Below, piece after piece: positions 27,309-36,762 of a stretch of 64,000 nucleotides of DNA; the stretch's first letter is position 1, and each line of letters opens with the position of its first letter. The position numbers and the translations under genes are program-made. This DNA is from Hyphomicrobiales bacterium (GTDB lineage Bacteria > Pseudomonadota > Alphaproteobacteria > Rhizobiales > Rhizobiaceae). A model generated the notes under the pieces. That model was given only the letters and a program-made list of their open reading frames with translations, did not search any database and was not told the origin of the DNA. The stretch is taken from the NCBI GenBank assembly GCA_900471815.1, contig UICE01000003.1:1095459-1159458 (forward strand), read 5' to 3'.

Positions 27309-27890
27309 TCAGTGGGAGACCGGCATCTGCGTGCCGATATCAGGATGAATTTCCGAAGCCATAAGACCTTTTTCGCCATTGCCGAAACGAATAAGGACGA
27401 CCTGTCCGGGCCGTAGTTCAGTGAGACCGAAATGACGCAGCGTTTCCATGTGAACGAAAATGTCTTCCGTACCCTCGCCCCGCGTTAGAAACCCGAAGCC
27501 TTTCGTGCGATTGAACCACTTGACGAGAACCCGTTCAAGCCCGCTCGAAGGCGTTACCGTGACATGGGTACGCACTGGCGGTAACTCGGTCGGATGCACC
27601 GCAGTCGAATTGTCCATCGACTTTACACGGAAGCACTGCATACCACGCTCGCCCTGCTTGACCTCGCAAACAACGCGGGCACCCTCCAGCGCGGTCTGGA
27701 AGCCATCGCGGCGCAGGCAGGTTACATGGAGCAGAATGTCGGGAAGATCAGAATTGTCGGGAACTATGAAACCATATCCCTTGGCAACGTCGAACCATTT
27801 TATCGAGCCTGAAATCTCGACAAGATCAAGACTGTCGCTTGCGCCTTGGTCGTTATGAGAGATCTGGGTCGATACTGTTCTGTCTGACAT
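27309..27890 (-). CDS. Double cold-shock-domain protein
   Basis: A 193-residue protein with two cold-shock (OB-fold) domains. The first has KWFDVAKGYGFIV at about 31-43 and the second KWFNRTKGFGFL at about 124-135, followed by DIFVHME. Two-domain CspA relatives are typical of this order and bind single-stranded nucleic acid as RNA chaperones. The second domain has the better RNP motifs. The ATG at 27888-27890 has GGAGGGG eight bases upstream. It leads an apparent operon with DUF192 and an alpha/beta hydrolase. Confidence 0.92.
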   Translation of the reverse strand: MSDRTVSTQISHNDQGASDSLDLVEISGSIKWFDVAKGYGFIVPDNSDLPDILLHVTCLRRDGFQTALEGARVVCEVKQGERGMQCFRVKSMDNSTAVHPTELPPVRTHVTVTPSSGLERVLVKWFNRTKGFGFLTRGEGTEDIFVHMETLRHFGLTELRPGQVVLIRFGNGEKGLMASEIHPDIGTQMPVSH

Positions 27891-28156
27891 GAAGCGATCC
27901 CCTCCTCTCCATAAACTAAACACTGATTCTCTTATTGAAGAATAACACCGGTCCGATAGCGGAGAGCAAGCATCATCTTGATGTTTTCTTTCAAACTATA
28001 ACCAAAACCCGTGTTTATCCTCAATCAGTCTCGTCAAATTAGCTCACAGATTTGTTTGCGTAAGCAATTAGTGTTATCGATATTGCCAGTCACTTGCCCT
28101 TGCTGGCGAGCAGACGTTGCTATTTCAATCCCATGAAAAGAATTCAAAGGCAAAAG

Positions 28157-28597
28157 ATGCGTTATCTTCACACTATGGTTCGCGTTCGCGACATCGATGA
28201 ATCGCTGGATTTTTACTGCAACAAGTTCGGCTTGAAAGAGGTTCGCCGCACGGAAAACGAAAAAGGCCGGTTTACATTGATCTTCCTGGCCGCGTCGGAA
28301 GATGAAACCCGTTCTGCCGCTGAACGTGCTCCCGAGCTTGAATTGACCTATAATTGGGATCCTGAAGAATATACGGGCGGACGCAATTTCGGTCACCTCG
28401 CCTATGTCGTGGATGACATTTATAAAACTTGTCAGGATTTGTCAGACAAAGGCGTCGTGATCAACCGGCCTCCCCGCGATGGCAATATGGCGTTCATTCG
28501 CTCGCCCGATGGCATCTCTATTGAGCTTATCCAAAAAGGGCCTGCACTGGCGCCACAGGAACCATGGCTATCCATGCCAAACACCGGCTCCTGGTAA
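28157..28597 (+). CDS. gloA: Lactoylglutathione lyase (glyoxalase I)
   Basis: A 146-residue glyoxalase I that converts the methylglyoxal-glutathione adduct to lactoylglutathione. The metal ligands are His5, Glu62 (ELTYNW), His80 (FGHLAYVV) and Glu123 (SIELIQ), matching the nickel-type bacterial enzyme. The ATG at 28157 is preferred: [10 protein letters not shown] aligns with the family start and has AAAGG six bases upstream. Upstream frames at 28094 and 28133 lack a ribosome binding site. Confidence 0.95.
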   Translation: MRYLHTMVRVRDIDESLDFYCNKFGLKEVRRTENEKGRFTLIFLAASEDETRSAAERAPELELTYNWDPEEYTGGRNFGHLAYVVDDIYKTCQDLSDKGVVINRPPRDGNMAFIRSPDGISIELIQKGPALAPQEPWLSMPNTGSW

Positions 28598-28619
28598 TCT
28601 GCACTACTACACAATACAT

Positions 28620-28646
28620 CGCCTGCCCGGTCGTTCGGGGCAGGCG
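28620..28646. terminator. GC-rich hairpin between gloA and pccB
   Basis: Stem CGCCTGCCC / GGGCAGGCG with a nine-base loop, 22 bases after the gloA stop. It is followed by AAAA rather than U residues, so it may be a weak or factor-assisted terminator. Confidence 0.5.
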
Positions 28647-28735
28647 AAAACCGCAACCCGGCTAAATTCAATCCCCGGCATCTTCCAAGCCTTGACGTCT
28701 CCTGTTATCAGAAATGGTCAATGTGGAGGAACGCT

Positions 28736-30268
28736 ATGAAGGATGTGCTTATCGAGCTTGAGCGTCGCAGGACCCTTGCGCGCGAAGGTGGCGGAAAGGC
28801 CCGTATCGAAGCGCAACACAAGCGCGGCAAACTCACAGCGCGTGAACGTATCGATATTTTCCTCGATGAAGGCTCTTTTGAAGAGTTTGACACATTCGTC
28901 GAACACCGCTCCACTGATTTTGGTATGCAGGACACCAAATTTGCTGGCGATGGTGTTGTTACCGGCTGGGGTACCATCAATGGCCGGACCGTCTTTGTCT
29001 TCGCCAAGGATTTCACCGTGTTCGGCGGCTCACTCTCTGAAGCCCACGCGGAAAAAGTTCAAAAGATCCAGGATATGGCATTGCGCAATCGCGCGCCGGT
29101 TATCGGGCTTTACGATGCGGGCGGTGCACGCATTCAAGAAGGCGTTGCCGCGCTGGGCGGTTATGCGGAAATTTTCCAGCGCAATGTACTGGCCTCCGGC
29201 GTCATTCCGCAAATCTCGGTGATTATGGGTCCCTGCGCGGGCGGCGATGTTTATTCGCCAGCCATGACCGATTTCATCTTCATGGTCCGCGACACTTCAT
29301 ACATGTTCGTCACAGGACCGGACGTTGTGAAAACCGTCACCAATGAAACTGTGACGTCAGAACAGCTTGGCGGAGCATCAATCCACACGACCAAATCATC
29401 TATTGCCGATGGCGCTTATGACAATGACGTGGCGGCACTGCTTCAGATGCGCCGCCTGATCGATTTTCTCCCGGCTTCGAACACTGCCGAACTGCCTCAA
29501 ATCGAATGCTATCAGCCAACAGACGAAATGGATTACTCATTGGATCGTCTGGTGCCCGATAATGCGAACAAGCCCTATGACATCAAGGAACTGGTTCGCA
29601 AAACTGTCGATGAGGCCGACTTCTTTGAAATTCAGGAAAGTTTTGCCAAAAACATCGTGGTCGGCTTCGGCCGTATCGAAGGTCGCACCGTCGGCATCGT
29701 AGGCAATCAACCAATGGTTCTGGCCGGCGTTCTCGATAGCGATGCATCGCGCAAGGCCGCGAGGTTCGTCCGGTTCTGCGACTGTTTCAACATTCCGATC
29801 GTAACCTTTGTCGACGTACCGGGCTTTCTTCCGGGCACCGCGCAGGAATATGGCGGGCTTATCAAGCATGGCGCCAAACTGCTTTTTGCCTATGCGGAAG
29901 CAACGGTTCCTAAAATCACGCTCATTACCCGCAAGGCCTATGGCGGCGCCTATGATGTGATGGCCTCCAAACATCTGCGCGGCGACCTCAATTACGCCTG
30001 GCCATCCGCTCAGATTGCCGTCATGGGCGCAAAAGGCGCTGTCGAGATCATTTACCGGAAAGACATTGGTGATGCCGAGAAAATCGCCGAGCACACCAAG
30101 CGTTACGAGGATCGCTTCCTGTCACCGTTCGTTGCTGCCGAGCGCGGCTATGTTGACGAGGTGATTATGCCCCATTCCACTCGTAAGCGGATTTCACGGG
30201 CATTGCGCATGCTGCGCAATAAGGATCTCGAAAATCCCTGGAAGAAGCACGATAATATTCCGCTCTAA
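28736..30268 (+). CDS. pccB: Propionyl-CoA carboxylase beta chain
   Basis: A 510-residue carboxyltransferase subunit that moves CO2 from carboxybiotin to propionyl-CoA, giving methylmalonyl-CoA. Both crotonase-like halves are present, with [14 protein letters not shown] and [17 protein letters not shown] in the first and [16 protein letters not shown] and [13 protein letters not shown] in the second. GGAGG lies six bases before the ATG. The partner biotin-carrying alpha chain is not in this window; in related genomes it usually lies nearby. Propionyl-CoA is the most likely substrate by similarity, but this is not proven. Confidence 0.92.
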   Translation: MKDVLIELERRRTLAREGGGKARIEAQHKRGKLTARERIDIFLDEGSFEEFDTFVEHRSTDFGMQDTKFAGDGVVTGWGTINGRTVFVFAKDFTVFGGSLSEAHAEKVQKIQDMALRNRAPVIGLYDAGGARIQEGVAALGGYAEIFQRNVLASGVIPQISVIMGPCAGGDVYSPAMTDFIFMVRDTSYMFVTGPDVVKTVTNETVTSEQLGGASIHTTKSSIADGAYDNDVAALLQMRRLIDFLPASNTAELPQIECYQPTDEMDYSLDRLVPDNANKPYDIKELVRKTVDEADFFEIQESFAKNIVVGFGRIEGRTVGIVGNQPMVLAGVLDSDASRKAARFVRFCDCFNIPIVTFVDVPGFLPGTAQEYGGLIKHGAKLLFAYAEATVPKITLITRKAYGGAYDVMASKHLRGDLNYAWPSAQIAVMGAKGAVEIIYRKDIGDAEKIAEHTKRYEDRFLSPFVAAERGYVDEVIMPHSTRKRISRALRMLRNKDLENPWKKHDNIPL

Positions 30269-30292
30269 TAATACCGAGCAGAACCACACAAT

Positions 30293-30316
30293 AAAAAGGC
30301 TCCCATGGGGAGCCTT
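30293..30316. terminator. Intrinsic terminator shared by pccB and a small gene
   Basis: Stem AAGGCTCCC / GGGAGCCTT around a short AT loop. The U-tract TTTTTATT appears on the minus strand, so it mainly serves the leftward 60-residue gene whose stop is 25 bases away. It may also end pccB. Confidence 0.8.
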
Positions 30317-30341
30317 CGATGCCGTTTATGAAACTTCAAAA

Positions 30342-30524
30342 TTACCTGCGGAAGCTGAATCCGCCACTTGAGTCACGTAAAATCTGGGAAATTGTACGCT
30401 TGTCACATGGCTCGCTTAGTTTCGCCGCAGCTTTTACCAGCGCAGGCTTAACTTTGGCCACTTGTGCAATCTTAAGTGCATTTGTTCCAATTGTTGACGA
30501 TGTATCTTTATTTATTGTTATCAT
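30342..30524 (-). CDS. Small 60-residue protein of unknown function
   Basis: I do not recognise this protein. It is hydrophilic and basic, starting MITINKDTSST and ending SSGGFSFRR, with one cysteine and no membrane segment. Expression signals support it: GGAGG nine bases before the ATG, a terminator with U-tract 25 bases after the stop, and a hairpin-U5 element (30547-30563) immediately before the ribosome binding site. A 70-residue frame on the opposite strand (30319-30531) overlaps it but would draw its ribosome binding site from the terminator hairpin, so the minus strand is preferred. Confidence 0.6.
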   Translation of the reverse strand: MITINKDTSSTIGTNALKIAQVAKVKPALVKAAAKLSEPCDKRTISQILRDSSGGFSFRR

Positions 30525-30546
30525 TCTTTGATACCTCCATTAAAAA

Positions 30547-30563
30547 TACTCTCAGCGAGAGTA
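30547..30563 (-). promoter_or_regulatory. Leader hairpin with U5, possible attenuator
   Basis: Perfect arms TACTCTC / GAGAGTA with a three-base loop. On the minus strand the hairpin is followed by TTTTT and, three bases later, the GGAGG of the 60-residue gene. This is a compact terminator-like element in a 5' leader. Confidence 0.55.
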
Positions 30564-30829
30564 ATCCTCTACCGGCATACAGTTTATATTCCGTTGCATA
30601 GTGAACTTCTAGAGAAACTAAACCGATTTAACAAATCACTATTTGTATCCAATTTTGACTTGTATTTGAATAAACCGATCCCGAGGTAAAAGGTTCCGCC
30701 AAGCCCGGAAAAACGCCTGCGACGTCGGCATCCGCGCTTTCGCCTGCTATCGGTGGTGAACCTGAGCCGAAAAATGTCAAAAAATGACGCTTAACTGGCT
30801 TCTACATCCTGAGGAAAGCGAGACCCCGC

Positions 30830-31261
30830 ATGACACAACCACAAGAGATCGTTCAGGCTTCGAAACAATTTCAAGATTGGTTGGCTGCGCTCAAAGCGAA
30901 ATCCATGTTTTCGACCCACAATCAGAGCTTTGCGAGCATGCGCGGCGTTATGCATGGTTTGCGCCGCCACATGGACACGGACCAGGTACTGACATTTGCG
31001 GACGCGCTGCCGCCTTTGCCGCGTGGCCTATTTCTAGAAGGATGGCGGCCCGCTCCTGCGCTTCCTTTGGAGTCGGAAGTGCAACTTGGCAAAGAAGTCT
31101 ATGATAATCTCACGGCGCATCACAGCCCGCCCGAGACCATTGTCAGCGATGTGCTCGCCACTATCGCCCAGCATCTCGTTCCGCATAGTGCCAAGATGGC
31201 AGGTGAGCAATTGCCACCTGTTCTAAAGCCGATCTGGTCAAAACATCGACAAGATCTCTAG
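30830..31261 (+). CDS. DUF2267 protein
   Basis: A 143-residue protein resembling the DUF2267 family, which has no assigned role. Typical parts are SFASMRGVMHGLRRHMDTDQVLTFADALPPLPRGLFLEGW in pieces, and a C-terminal helix with VLATIAQHLVPHSAKM. The start is ATG 30830, with GAGGAAAG about 12 bases upstream. It converges with a small gene whose stop overlaps its own end by four bases. Confidence 0.82.
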   Translation: MTQPQEIVQASKQFQDWLAALKAKSMFSTHNQSFASMRGVMHGLRRHMDTDQVLTFADALPPLPRGLFLEGWRPAPALPLESEVQLGKEVYDNLTAHHSPPETIVSDVLATIAQHLVPHSAKMAGEQLPPVLKPIWSKHRQDL

Positions 31262-31437
31262 CTGCTTTTTACGCCAACCTTGTTTTGGATGTCTTCGGCG
31301 GTTTCTTTGACGAAGAAGGTAAGTCCTTCCGTGATTGTCACGATATGAGTCCCCGTCCCATAGGGATTGAACGAAACAACATGGTCGAAATTCAGCGTGA
31401 TGTGATCGCCATTAACGTCTGTGAGTTTGATCCACAT
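31258..31437 (-). CDS. Small hypothetical protein (59 residues)
   Basis: An unrecognised small protein starting MWIKLTDVNGDHITLNFDHV and ending NKVGVKSS, likely a small beta-rich fold. Of two in-frame ATGs, the one at 31435-31437 is chosen because GGAGG lies seven bases before it; the one at 31441-31443 directly abuts GGAGG. It lies downstream of the GFA-family gene on the same strand and overlaps the end of the convergent DUF2267 gene. Confidence 0.7.
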   Translation of the reverse strand: MWIKLTDVNGDHITLNFDHVVSFNPYGTGTHIVTITEGLTFFVKETAEDIQNKVGVKSS

Positions 31438-31494
31438 GGCCATACCTCCCTGTATACGACCAAGGAAGCAGGATTCTCTCAATGAAGCAATAAT

Positions 31495-31860
31495 TTACCA
31501 GAGATTCCTTCCGTCAATGTGATCTACCCTTAACGACGCAATATCAAAATCATCGAAGAGCCGGACATTCACGCTGACGCGCGGATTCTCAAAATCCGGT
31601 TTGAAATCCACCCAGTTGGGTACTTCCGAAAAAGTACCGCAGCCGCAAACATTGCAATGATGATGCTTGTTCATGCCGTTGCGGGAATAAATGGCATCGG
31701 CTTCCGGCTTCACCGAAATTGTCACTTGGTTGGGTGTGTAATAAGCCCAGAGCGCACCCCGCTTGGTGCAGAAAGTGCAATTGCACACCGTGACCGACTC
31801 CGGCGCTTCGCTGATTTCGAGCTTGATTGCACCGCAGTGACAACTGGCAAAAATGGCCAT
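31495..31860 (-). CDS. GFA-family zinc-binding protein
   Basis: A 121-residue protein of the GFA/CENP-V family, named after glutathione-dependent formaldehyde-activating enzyme. Zinc-binding cysteines are in CHCGAIKLE, CNCTFCTKRG and CNVCGCGTF. Whether members catalyse formaldehyde-glutathione adduct formation is disputed, so I do not assign an activity. GGGGAGG lies before the ATG at 31858-31860, chosen over an upstream ATG at 31881. Confidence 0.88.
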   Translation of the reverse strand: MAIFASCHCGAIKLEISEAPESVTVCNCTFCTKRGALWAYYTPNQVTISVKPEADAIYSRNGMNKHHHCNVCGCGTFSEVPNWVDFKPDFENPRVSVNVRLFDDFDIASLRVDHIDGRNLW

Positions 31861-31969
31861 GATTTCCTCCCCTTTGAACATGTCTCCTGGAATCGATATA
31901 GCACATCCACTGACAACCTCATGTCAGCAGGCTTTGTGCTCATTCGTTCTTATCGCGAGTGATTTTGCC

Positions 31970-33151
31970 CTAAACCACTTGCCCTGACACCCAGCCGGAA
32001 GACCATGCCCATTGGAAATTATATCCACCTAGCCAACCGGTTACATCGACAACCTCACCTATGAAATAAAGACCTTTCGCTGACTTTGCTTCCATGGTTT
32101 TTTGGTCCAGGCCATCCGTATCAACACCGCCAAGTGTCACTTCGGCAGTCCGGTAGCCCTCCGAACCTGCAGGTTTCACCTGCCATTCATTCACCGCTTT
32201 TTCGACCGCCAGCAATTGCTTATCGGTCAGGTCAGCCAGATGCCGGTCAATGCCGCTATTTTCCGCAATCAACTGCGCCAGACGCTTCGGCAGAAGCTCA
32301 CTTAGGGCTGTTTGCAATGCCTGTCGGCCATTGCGGACTCGCGCTGCGCGCAAAGCATCAAACACTTTCACACCGGGCAACATGGCGACGCTGATCGTAT
32401 CGCCTTCCCGCCAATAAGAAGAAATCTGCAATATGGATGGACCACTCAATCCGCGATGGGTGAAGAGCATTGCCTCTGCGAATTTTGTCTTGCCATGGCT
32501 TACCACTGCATCGACAGAAATACCCGATAGCGGTTTCAACGGAGCAAGTGTGTTTTCGTCAAAGGTAAGCGGAACCAGCGCGGGACGTGTGTCTGTAATT
32601 TTCATGCCGAACTGGCGGGCGATATCATAGCCGAAGCCGGTTGCACCCATTTTCGGAATGGATTTCCCACCGCACGCGACGACCAGTGACGTGCATCTCA
32701 CCTTGTCTCCGGCCAGATCAACCAGATACCCATTATCTTCCCTTACTATGGAATCGATCGTAGTGCGCAACCGTAACTCGACCCCGGCCTGCCTCATTTC
32801 TGTTACCAGCATATCGATGATCTGCTTGGCTGAACCATCGCAGAAAAGCTGACCGAGGGTCTTTTCGTGCCAGGCAATACCGTATTTGTTTACCAGAGCG
32901 AGGAAATCGCGCTGCGTATAGCGGCGCAAAGCCGAGATACAGAAATGCGGGTTTTTGCTGATGTAGTTTTGCGGCACCGCGTTAATATTGGTGAAGTTGC
33001 AGCGGCCGCCACCGGATATGCGTATTTTGTCGCCTGGTGTTGCGGCATGATCGATGATCAGCACGGAACGTCCACGCTTGCCCGCCTCAATAGCGCACAT
33101 CATGCCAGCCGCGCCTGCGCCTATGATGAGAACGTCAACTTGTTTTATCAT
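31970..33151 (-). CDS. HI0933/YhiN-family FAD-binding oxidoreductase
   Basis: A 393-residue FAD protein of the YhiN/HI0933 family, sometimes called aminoacetone oxidase family. The dinucleotide fold GAGAAGMMCAIEAGKRG begins at about residue 11, the GGGRCNFTNIN motif follows at about 47, and the C-terminal FIGEVVDVTGWLGGYNFQWA block closes the FAD site. The true substrate is unknown. The start overlaps the stop of the upstream YdcF gene by four bases (ATGA), so the two are translated together. Confidence 0.9.
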   Translation of the reverse strand: MIKQVDVLIIGAGAAGMMCAIEAGKRGRSVLIIDHAATPGDKIRISGGGRCNFTNINAVPQNYISKNPHFCISALRRYTQRDFLALVNKYGIAWHEKTLGQLFCDGSAKQIIDMLVTEMRQAGVELRLRTTIDSIVREDNGYLVDLAGDKVRCTSLVVACGGKSIPKMGATGFGYDIARQFGMKITDTRPALVPLTFDENTLAPLKPLSGISVDAVVSHGKTKFAEAMLFTHRGLSGPSILQISSYWREGDTISVAMLPGVKVFDALRAARVRNGRQALQTALSELLPKRLAQLIAENSGIDRHLADLTDKQLLAVEKAVNEWQVKPAGSEGYRTAEVTLGGVDTDGLDQKTMEAKSAKGLYFIGEVVDVTGWLGGYNFQWAWSSGWVSGQVV

Positions 33152-33942
33152 GGCGCAGGCAATAATTGTTCAGTTCGACCAGCCAGCCAATAGGCCAGCA
33201 GCCCTGCCCATTCGCGCGCAGCAATCGCCATATTCTGCAATGAATCCTGTGGGTTGTCTTCTGCAAGTCCAATGGTTTCGGCACCAGATGCGCGATAATC
33301 CGCTGGCCATGGCACCACGTCAAACCCCGCTTTGCGAAACAGGCCGATCGAACGCGGCATATGGAATGCCGAGGTGACGAGCAGCCAGGTTTCGCCCGGC
33401 TTCGCGTCTACCATCTGCTTTGTGAATAGTGCATTTTCGTAAGTGTTGCGCGACTTGCTTTCGAGAATGAGGCGCTCTGGTGCTACGCCAAGAGCTGTCA
33501 GCAGGCGCGGCGCGGTCACGCCATCGGCTTCGCCATCCAAAAGCAATGTGCCTGTTCCACCCGTAACGACAACCTTCGCTTCCGGATGTTTGCGCGCCAA
33601 AATGGCAGCCTCGACAAAGCGGTCGCCACTGGCATTGAGTTCATAGCCGCCGCGCACCAGATTTACACCGCCTTCAAAGCCGCCGCCAAGAACGATTATG
33701 CCATCCACCTTTGCCGGAAGTGCGTCTGGGCGTTGGAAACGATCCTCCAACGGATTGATCATTAAAGCACCAAGCGTCGTCCACGCGCCAAGTCCCAGAA
33801 CAAGAAATGCGATAGCAGCCGTTGCCATTGCCAGACGCCGCCAGCGCCAGATGAGCAGCAGGAAAGTCAATCCCATGAAAATGATAGCGAAGTTCAGCGG
33901 TTGGGCGAAAAACCAGAAGACCTTTGAAAGCACGAAAAACAC
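33148..33942 (-). CDS. YdcF-family (DUF218) membrane protein
   Basis: A 264-residue protein with two N-terminal membrane helices (about 5-25 and 38-60) and a DUF218 domain facing outwards: IIVLGGGFEGG, ARKHPEAKVVVTGGTG, ERLILESKSRNTYENA and TSAFHMPRSIGLFRKAGF. Relatives such as SanA and YdcF/ElyC affect envelope integrity; the reaction is unknown. The start is GTG at 33940-33942, overlapping the upstream GNAT stop by one base (TAGTG). It is part of a tightly packed leftward run from gatC to the FAD gene. Confidence 0.88.
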   Translation of the reverse strand: MFFVLSKVFWFFAQPLNFAIIFMGLTFLLLIWRWRRLAMATAAIAFLVLGLGAWTTLGALMINPLEDRFQRPDALPAKVDGIIVLGGGFEGGVNLVRGGYELNASGDRFVEAAILARKHPEAKVVVTGGTGTLLLDGEADGVTAPRLLTALGVAPERLILESKSRNTYENALFTKQMVDAKPGETWLLVTSAFHMPRSIGLFRKAGFDVVPWPADYRASGAETIGLAEDNPQDSLQNMAIAAREWAGLLAYWLAGRTEQLLPAP

Positions 33943-34421
33943 TATTTGAGCTCCGCCAGCATCTGCACTTTGTCGATTTCACGTTCAAGACTTGTAGACC
34001 ATTCCGGTCCTTGTTCGACAATATTGAAGCCTTCGCGCTGATAGAGTCTGATTGCGCCGATATTGCGGGCATGCGTGCTGATGCGCGCCTTCAAGTACCC
34101 CGCATGTCGAATTGCCGCCATCATTTCACGCAGCAGCGACGATCCGACCCCTTGCCCCTGCACGGCTGGGTCCACCCAAAGATCGGAAATATAGTCGTTA
34201 TTTTCTTCCCGAGCGCCCCAGCCAAGCAGCCTCTGCTCCAATTGAGCCACCAGTACCGTATTGTAAGAGCTTCGTGCGAATTCCCTGAAAGCCTTTTCGA
34301 CATGCATGCGCATGCCGGGCAGTTCCGGTTCAAACGAAAAGATATTTGATGCCCAAGCGCTGGAGCCGACAGCAGCGATTGCTGTTATGTCAGCTTCTGT
34401 GGCGCGCCTGATTACCACCAT
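33942..34421 (-). CDS. GNAT-family acetyltransferase
   Basis: A 159-residue GCN5-related N-acetyltransferase. The acetyl-CoA site is [15 protein letters not shown] at about residues 88-102, following LWVDPA, and [15 protein letters not shown] is the usual C-terminal block. The substrate cannot be inferred. It overlaps the 3' end of gatA by ten bases and the start of the YdcF gene by one, so it is in the same transcript. Confidence 0.9.
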   Translation of the reverse strand: MVVIRRATEADITAIAAVGSSAWASNIFSFEPELPGMRMHVEKAFREFARSSYNTVLVAQLEQRLLGWGAREENNDYISDLWVDPAVQGQGVGSSLLREMMAAIRHAGYLKARISTHARNIGAIRLYQREGFNIVEQGPEWSTSLEREIDKVQMLAELK

Positions 34422-35893
34422 TTCGGCGCGTTGAACTTGCCTGCCGCCTGTTCAATTACATAAGCGGTCTGAAACAGAGTTTCTTCGTCGAATGGACGGC
34501 CGATCAGCTGGAGACCGAGCGGCAGTCCGCGGCTGTCCAGCCCGGCAGGAACGGCGATACCCGGCAAGCCCGCCATGTTCACGGTCACGGTGAAAATATC
34601 ATTGAGATACATTTTCACCGGGTCGGAATTCATTTCCTGATCAGCGATGCCGAAAGCAGCAGAAGGCGTAGCTGGCGTAAGGATAGCATCGACACCTGCA
34701 TGGAAGGCGTCTTCGAAATCCTTCTTGATCAGCGTGCGCACCTTCTGAGCTTGCAAATAATAGGCATCGTAATAACCAGCCGAAAGCACATAGGTGCCAA
34801 TCATGATACGGCGCTTCACCTCTTCGCCAAATCCCTTGGCGCGGGTGTTTTCGTACATGTCGACAATGTCCTTGCCGGGAACGCGCAGGCCATAGCGAAC
34901 GCCGTCATAGCGCGCCAGATTTGACGATGCCTCGGCAGGCGCAACAATATAATAGGCCGGCAGTGCATATTTCGTATGCGGCAGCGAAATATCGACAATG
35001 GTTGCCCCTGCATCCTTCAGCCAGCTAATGCCCTGCTGCCAAAGCTTTTCGATCTCTTCCGGCATGCCGTCAACGCGGTATTCCTTGGGAATGCCGATCT
35101 TTATGCCCGCAAGCGGCTTGCCGATAACCGCCTCATAGTCAGGCACCGCAATATCGACCGAGGTTGTATCCTTGGCATCGACGGAAGCCATGGACCTCAA
35201 CAGGATCGCGGCATCGCGCACATCGCGTGCAATTGGCCCCGCCTGATCCAGCGACGATGCAAACGCGACAATGCCCCATCGCGAGCAACGGCCATAGGTA
35301 GGCTTGATTCCGACCGTGCCGGTAAAAGCCGCAGGCTGGCGGATTGAACCGCCCGTATCGGTTGCGGTCGCTCCTGCGCAAAGCCGTGCGGCGACAGCTG
35401 CTGCAGAGCCGCCCGATGATCCACCCGGAACGAGATCAACATTGGAGCCTTTTGCGCGCCAAGGGTTTTTCACTGGCCCGTAATAGGAACTCTCATTGGA
35501 AGAGCCCATTGCGAACTCGTCCATGTTGAGCTTGCCGAGCATCACCGCGCCGTCAGCCCATAAATTTGCTGTCACAGTGGATTCATAATGCGGCTTGAAC
35601 CCATCCAGAATATGCGATGCGGCCTGCGTATGGACACCTTCCGTACCGAATAGATCCTTGATGCCAAGTGGAATGCCTTCCAGCGCGCCGCCATTGCCAG
35701 CCGCCAGCCGTGCATCGGATGCCTTCGCCATTTCCAACGCCTTTTCAGGCGTGGTGACGATATAGGCGTTCAGCGCCTCATTTGCGTTCTCGATTGCCTG
35801 AAGATAGGCGCCAGTAAGTTCCGTGGCGGTAATCGCCTTGGCTTTCAGCTGGTCGCGCGCCTCGGCAATGGTGAGAGCGGTCAGATCGGTCAT
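34412..35893 (-). CDS. gatA: Glutamyl/aspartyl-tRNA amidotransferase subunit A
   Basis: A 493-residue glutaminase subunit of GatCAB, which converts Glu-tRNA(Gln) and Asp-tRNA(Asn) to the amide forms. The Ser-cis-Ser-Lys triad is visible: Lys79 in GIKDLF, Ser159 in GGSSGGS and Ser183 in DTGGSIRQP. The ATG at 35891-35893 gives the family N-terminus [19 protein letters not shown] gene lies between gatC and gatA, and gatB is not in this window. Confidence 0.95.
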   Translation of the reverse strand: MTDLTALTIAEARDQLKAKAITATELTGAYLQAIENANEALNAYIVTTPEKALEMAKASDARLAAGNGGALEGIPLGIKDLFGTEGVHTQAASHILDGFKPHYESTVTANLWADGAVMLGKLNMDEFAMGSSNESSYYGPVKNPWRAKGSNVDLVPGGSSGGSAAAVAARLCAGATATDTGGSIRQPAAFTGTVGIKPTYGRCSRWGIVAFASSLDQAGPIARDVRDAAILLRSMASVDAKDTTSVDIAVPDYEAVIGKPLAGIKIGIPKEYRVDGMPEEIEKLWQQGISWLKDAGATIVDISLPHTKYALPAYYIVAPAEASSNLARYDGVRYGLRVPGKDIVDMYENTRAKGFGEEVKRRIMIGTYVLSAGYYDAYYLQAQKVRTLIKKDFEDAFHAGVDAILTPATPSAAFGIADQEMNSDPVKMYLNDIFTVTVNMAGLPGIAVPAGLDSRGLPLGLQLIGRPFDEETLFQTAYVIEQAAGKFNAPKWW

Positions 35894-35903
35894 CTTAAAG
35901 TCC

Positions 35904-36386
35904 TTATTGAGCAACTGCTAAAGCGAGCCGCTTTTCGTAAAATGCACTATATTCGGAATCCGGATAGTCAAGCAGCACACCGCAGCGGGTAAATCCGGAG
36001 CGTTCATAAAGTCGCCAGGCCGGTTCAAAGCCTGGTGTAGTGCCCGTCTCCAGAACGAGGCGATTCATGCCCTTTTCATTGGCCAGCGCCGTAATTGCAT
36101 CGAGCAAAGCAGAACCAATGCGCTGTCCGCGCACGGTGGGCCGGGTGAACATGCGTTTCACCTCACCAATTCCATCATCATGTTCTTTGAGTGCGCCGCA
36201 GCCGATAGCCTTGCCTGTTTCATCGCGAGCTACAAAAACAGTCGTGTCTTCATCTGCCATCTGCTCGACAGTCATTTTGAACTGGAATTCCAGCGGTGAA
36301 AGCGGCGAAAGGTGATCATTGAGATCGCTTACCAGCGAGCGCACATCGTCCTGCAAGGGTGTTTCTATCGCAATGGAAACAGCCAT
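35904..36386 (-). CDS. GNAT-family acetyltransferase between gatC and gatA
   Basis: A 160-residue GNAT protein with [21 protein letters not shown] in two parts forming the acetyl-CoA pocket, [23 protein letters not shown], and the C-terminal [11 protein letters not shown] common to this subgroup. The substrate is unknown. ATG 36384-36386 with GGAG about ten bases upstream places the start 7 bases after the gatC stop. It sits inside what is otherwise a gatCA operon. Confidence 0.88.
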   Translation of the reverse strand: MAVSIAIETPLQDDVRSLVSDLNDHLSPLSPLEFQFKMTVEQMADEDTTVFVARDETGKAIGCGALKEHDDGIGEVKRMFTRPTVRGQRIGSALLDAITALANEKGMNRLVLETGTTPGFEPAWRLYERSGFTRCGVLLDYPDSEYSAFYEKRLALAVAQ

Positions 36387-36393
36387 GGTTCGA

Positions 36394-36681
36394 TTACTCC
36401 ACGACTTTTGGCACAACAAAGAAATTTTCTTCGGTTGTCGGGGCATTGGCGACGATATCTGCAACCTTGTCGCCATCGGTGACAACGTCCTGGCGCTTCT
36501 TCATCGCCATGGGGGTTACCGACGTCATCGGCTCCACGCCTTCGACATTCACTTCGTTCAACTGTTCCACGAAACCAAGGATCGCATTCAATTGGCCGGT
36601 CATCCGGGAAACATCATCCTCGGTGACCGCGATGCGGGCAAGATTCGCAACGCGTTTTACAGTGGCAGTATCGACGGACAT
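36394..36681 (-). CDS. gatC: Glutamyl/aspartyl-tRNA amidotransferase subunit C
   Basis: A 95-residue structural subunit that tethers GatA to GatB. The start [19 protein letters not shown], the [22 protein letters not shown] segment in two parts, and the C-terminal [11 protein letters not shown] are family hallmarks. The ATG at 36679-36681 with AGGA upstream is preferred over the extended frame from 36699. It leads the leftward run gatC, GNAT, gatA, GNAT, ydcF-like, YhiN-like. Confidence 0.95.
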   Translation of the reverse strand: MSVDTATVKRVANLARIAVTEDDVSRMTGQLNAILGFVEQLNEVNVEGVEPMTSVTPMAMKKRQDVVTDGDKVADIVANAPTTEENFFVVPKVVE

Positions 36682-36720
36682 AGGGATTCCTGAATTCAAA
36701 TTTTGATGTTGAAGCTATAG

Positions 36721-36748
36721 TGTCCGTTACGCCCAAGCGCAACGGACA
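36721..36748. terminator. Hairpin upstream of gatC
   Basis: Arms TGTCCGTT / AACGGACA and inner CGC / GCG with single mismatches and a CCAA loop. It lies between the end of the exported 554-residue gene and gatC, with no U-tract, and may separate their transcripts. Confidence 0.5.
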
Positions 36749-36762
36749 ACAACAGATAAGCG

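Noticed and set aside
30319..30531. A 70-residue plus-strand frame opposite the 60-residue small gene.
   Set aside because: Its only ribosome binding site lies in the terminator hairpin and its end has no terminator, whereas the minus-strand frame has a complete set of signals.
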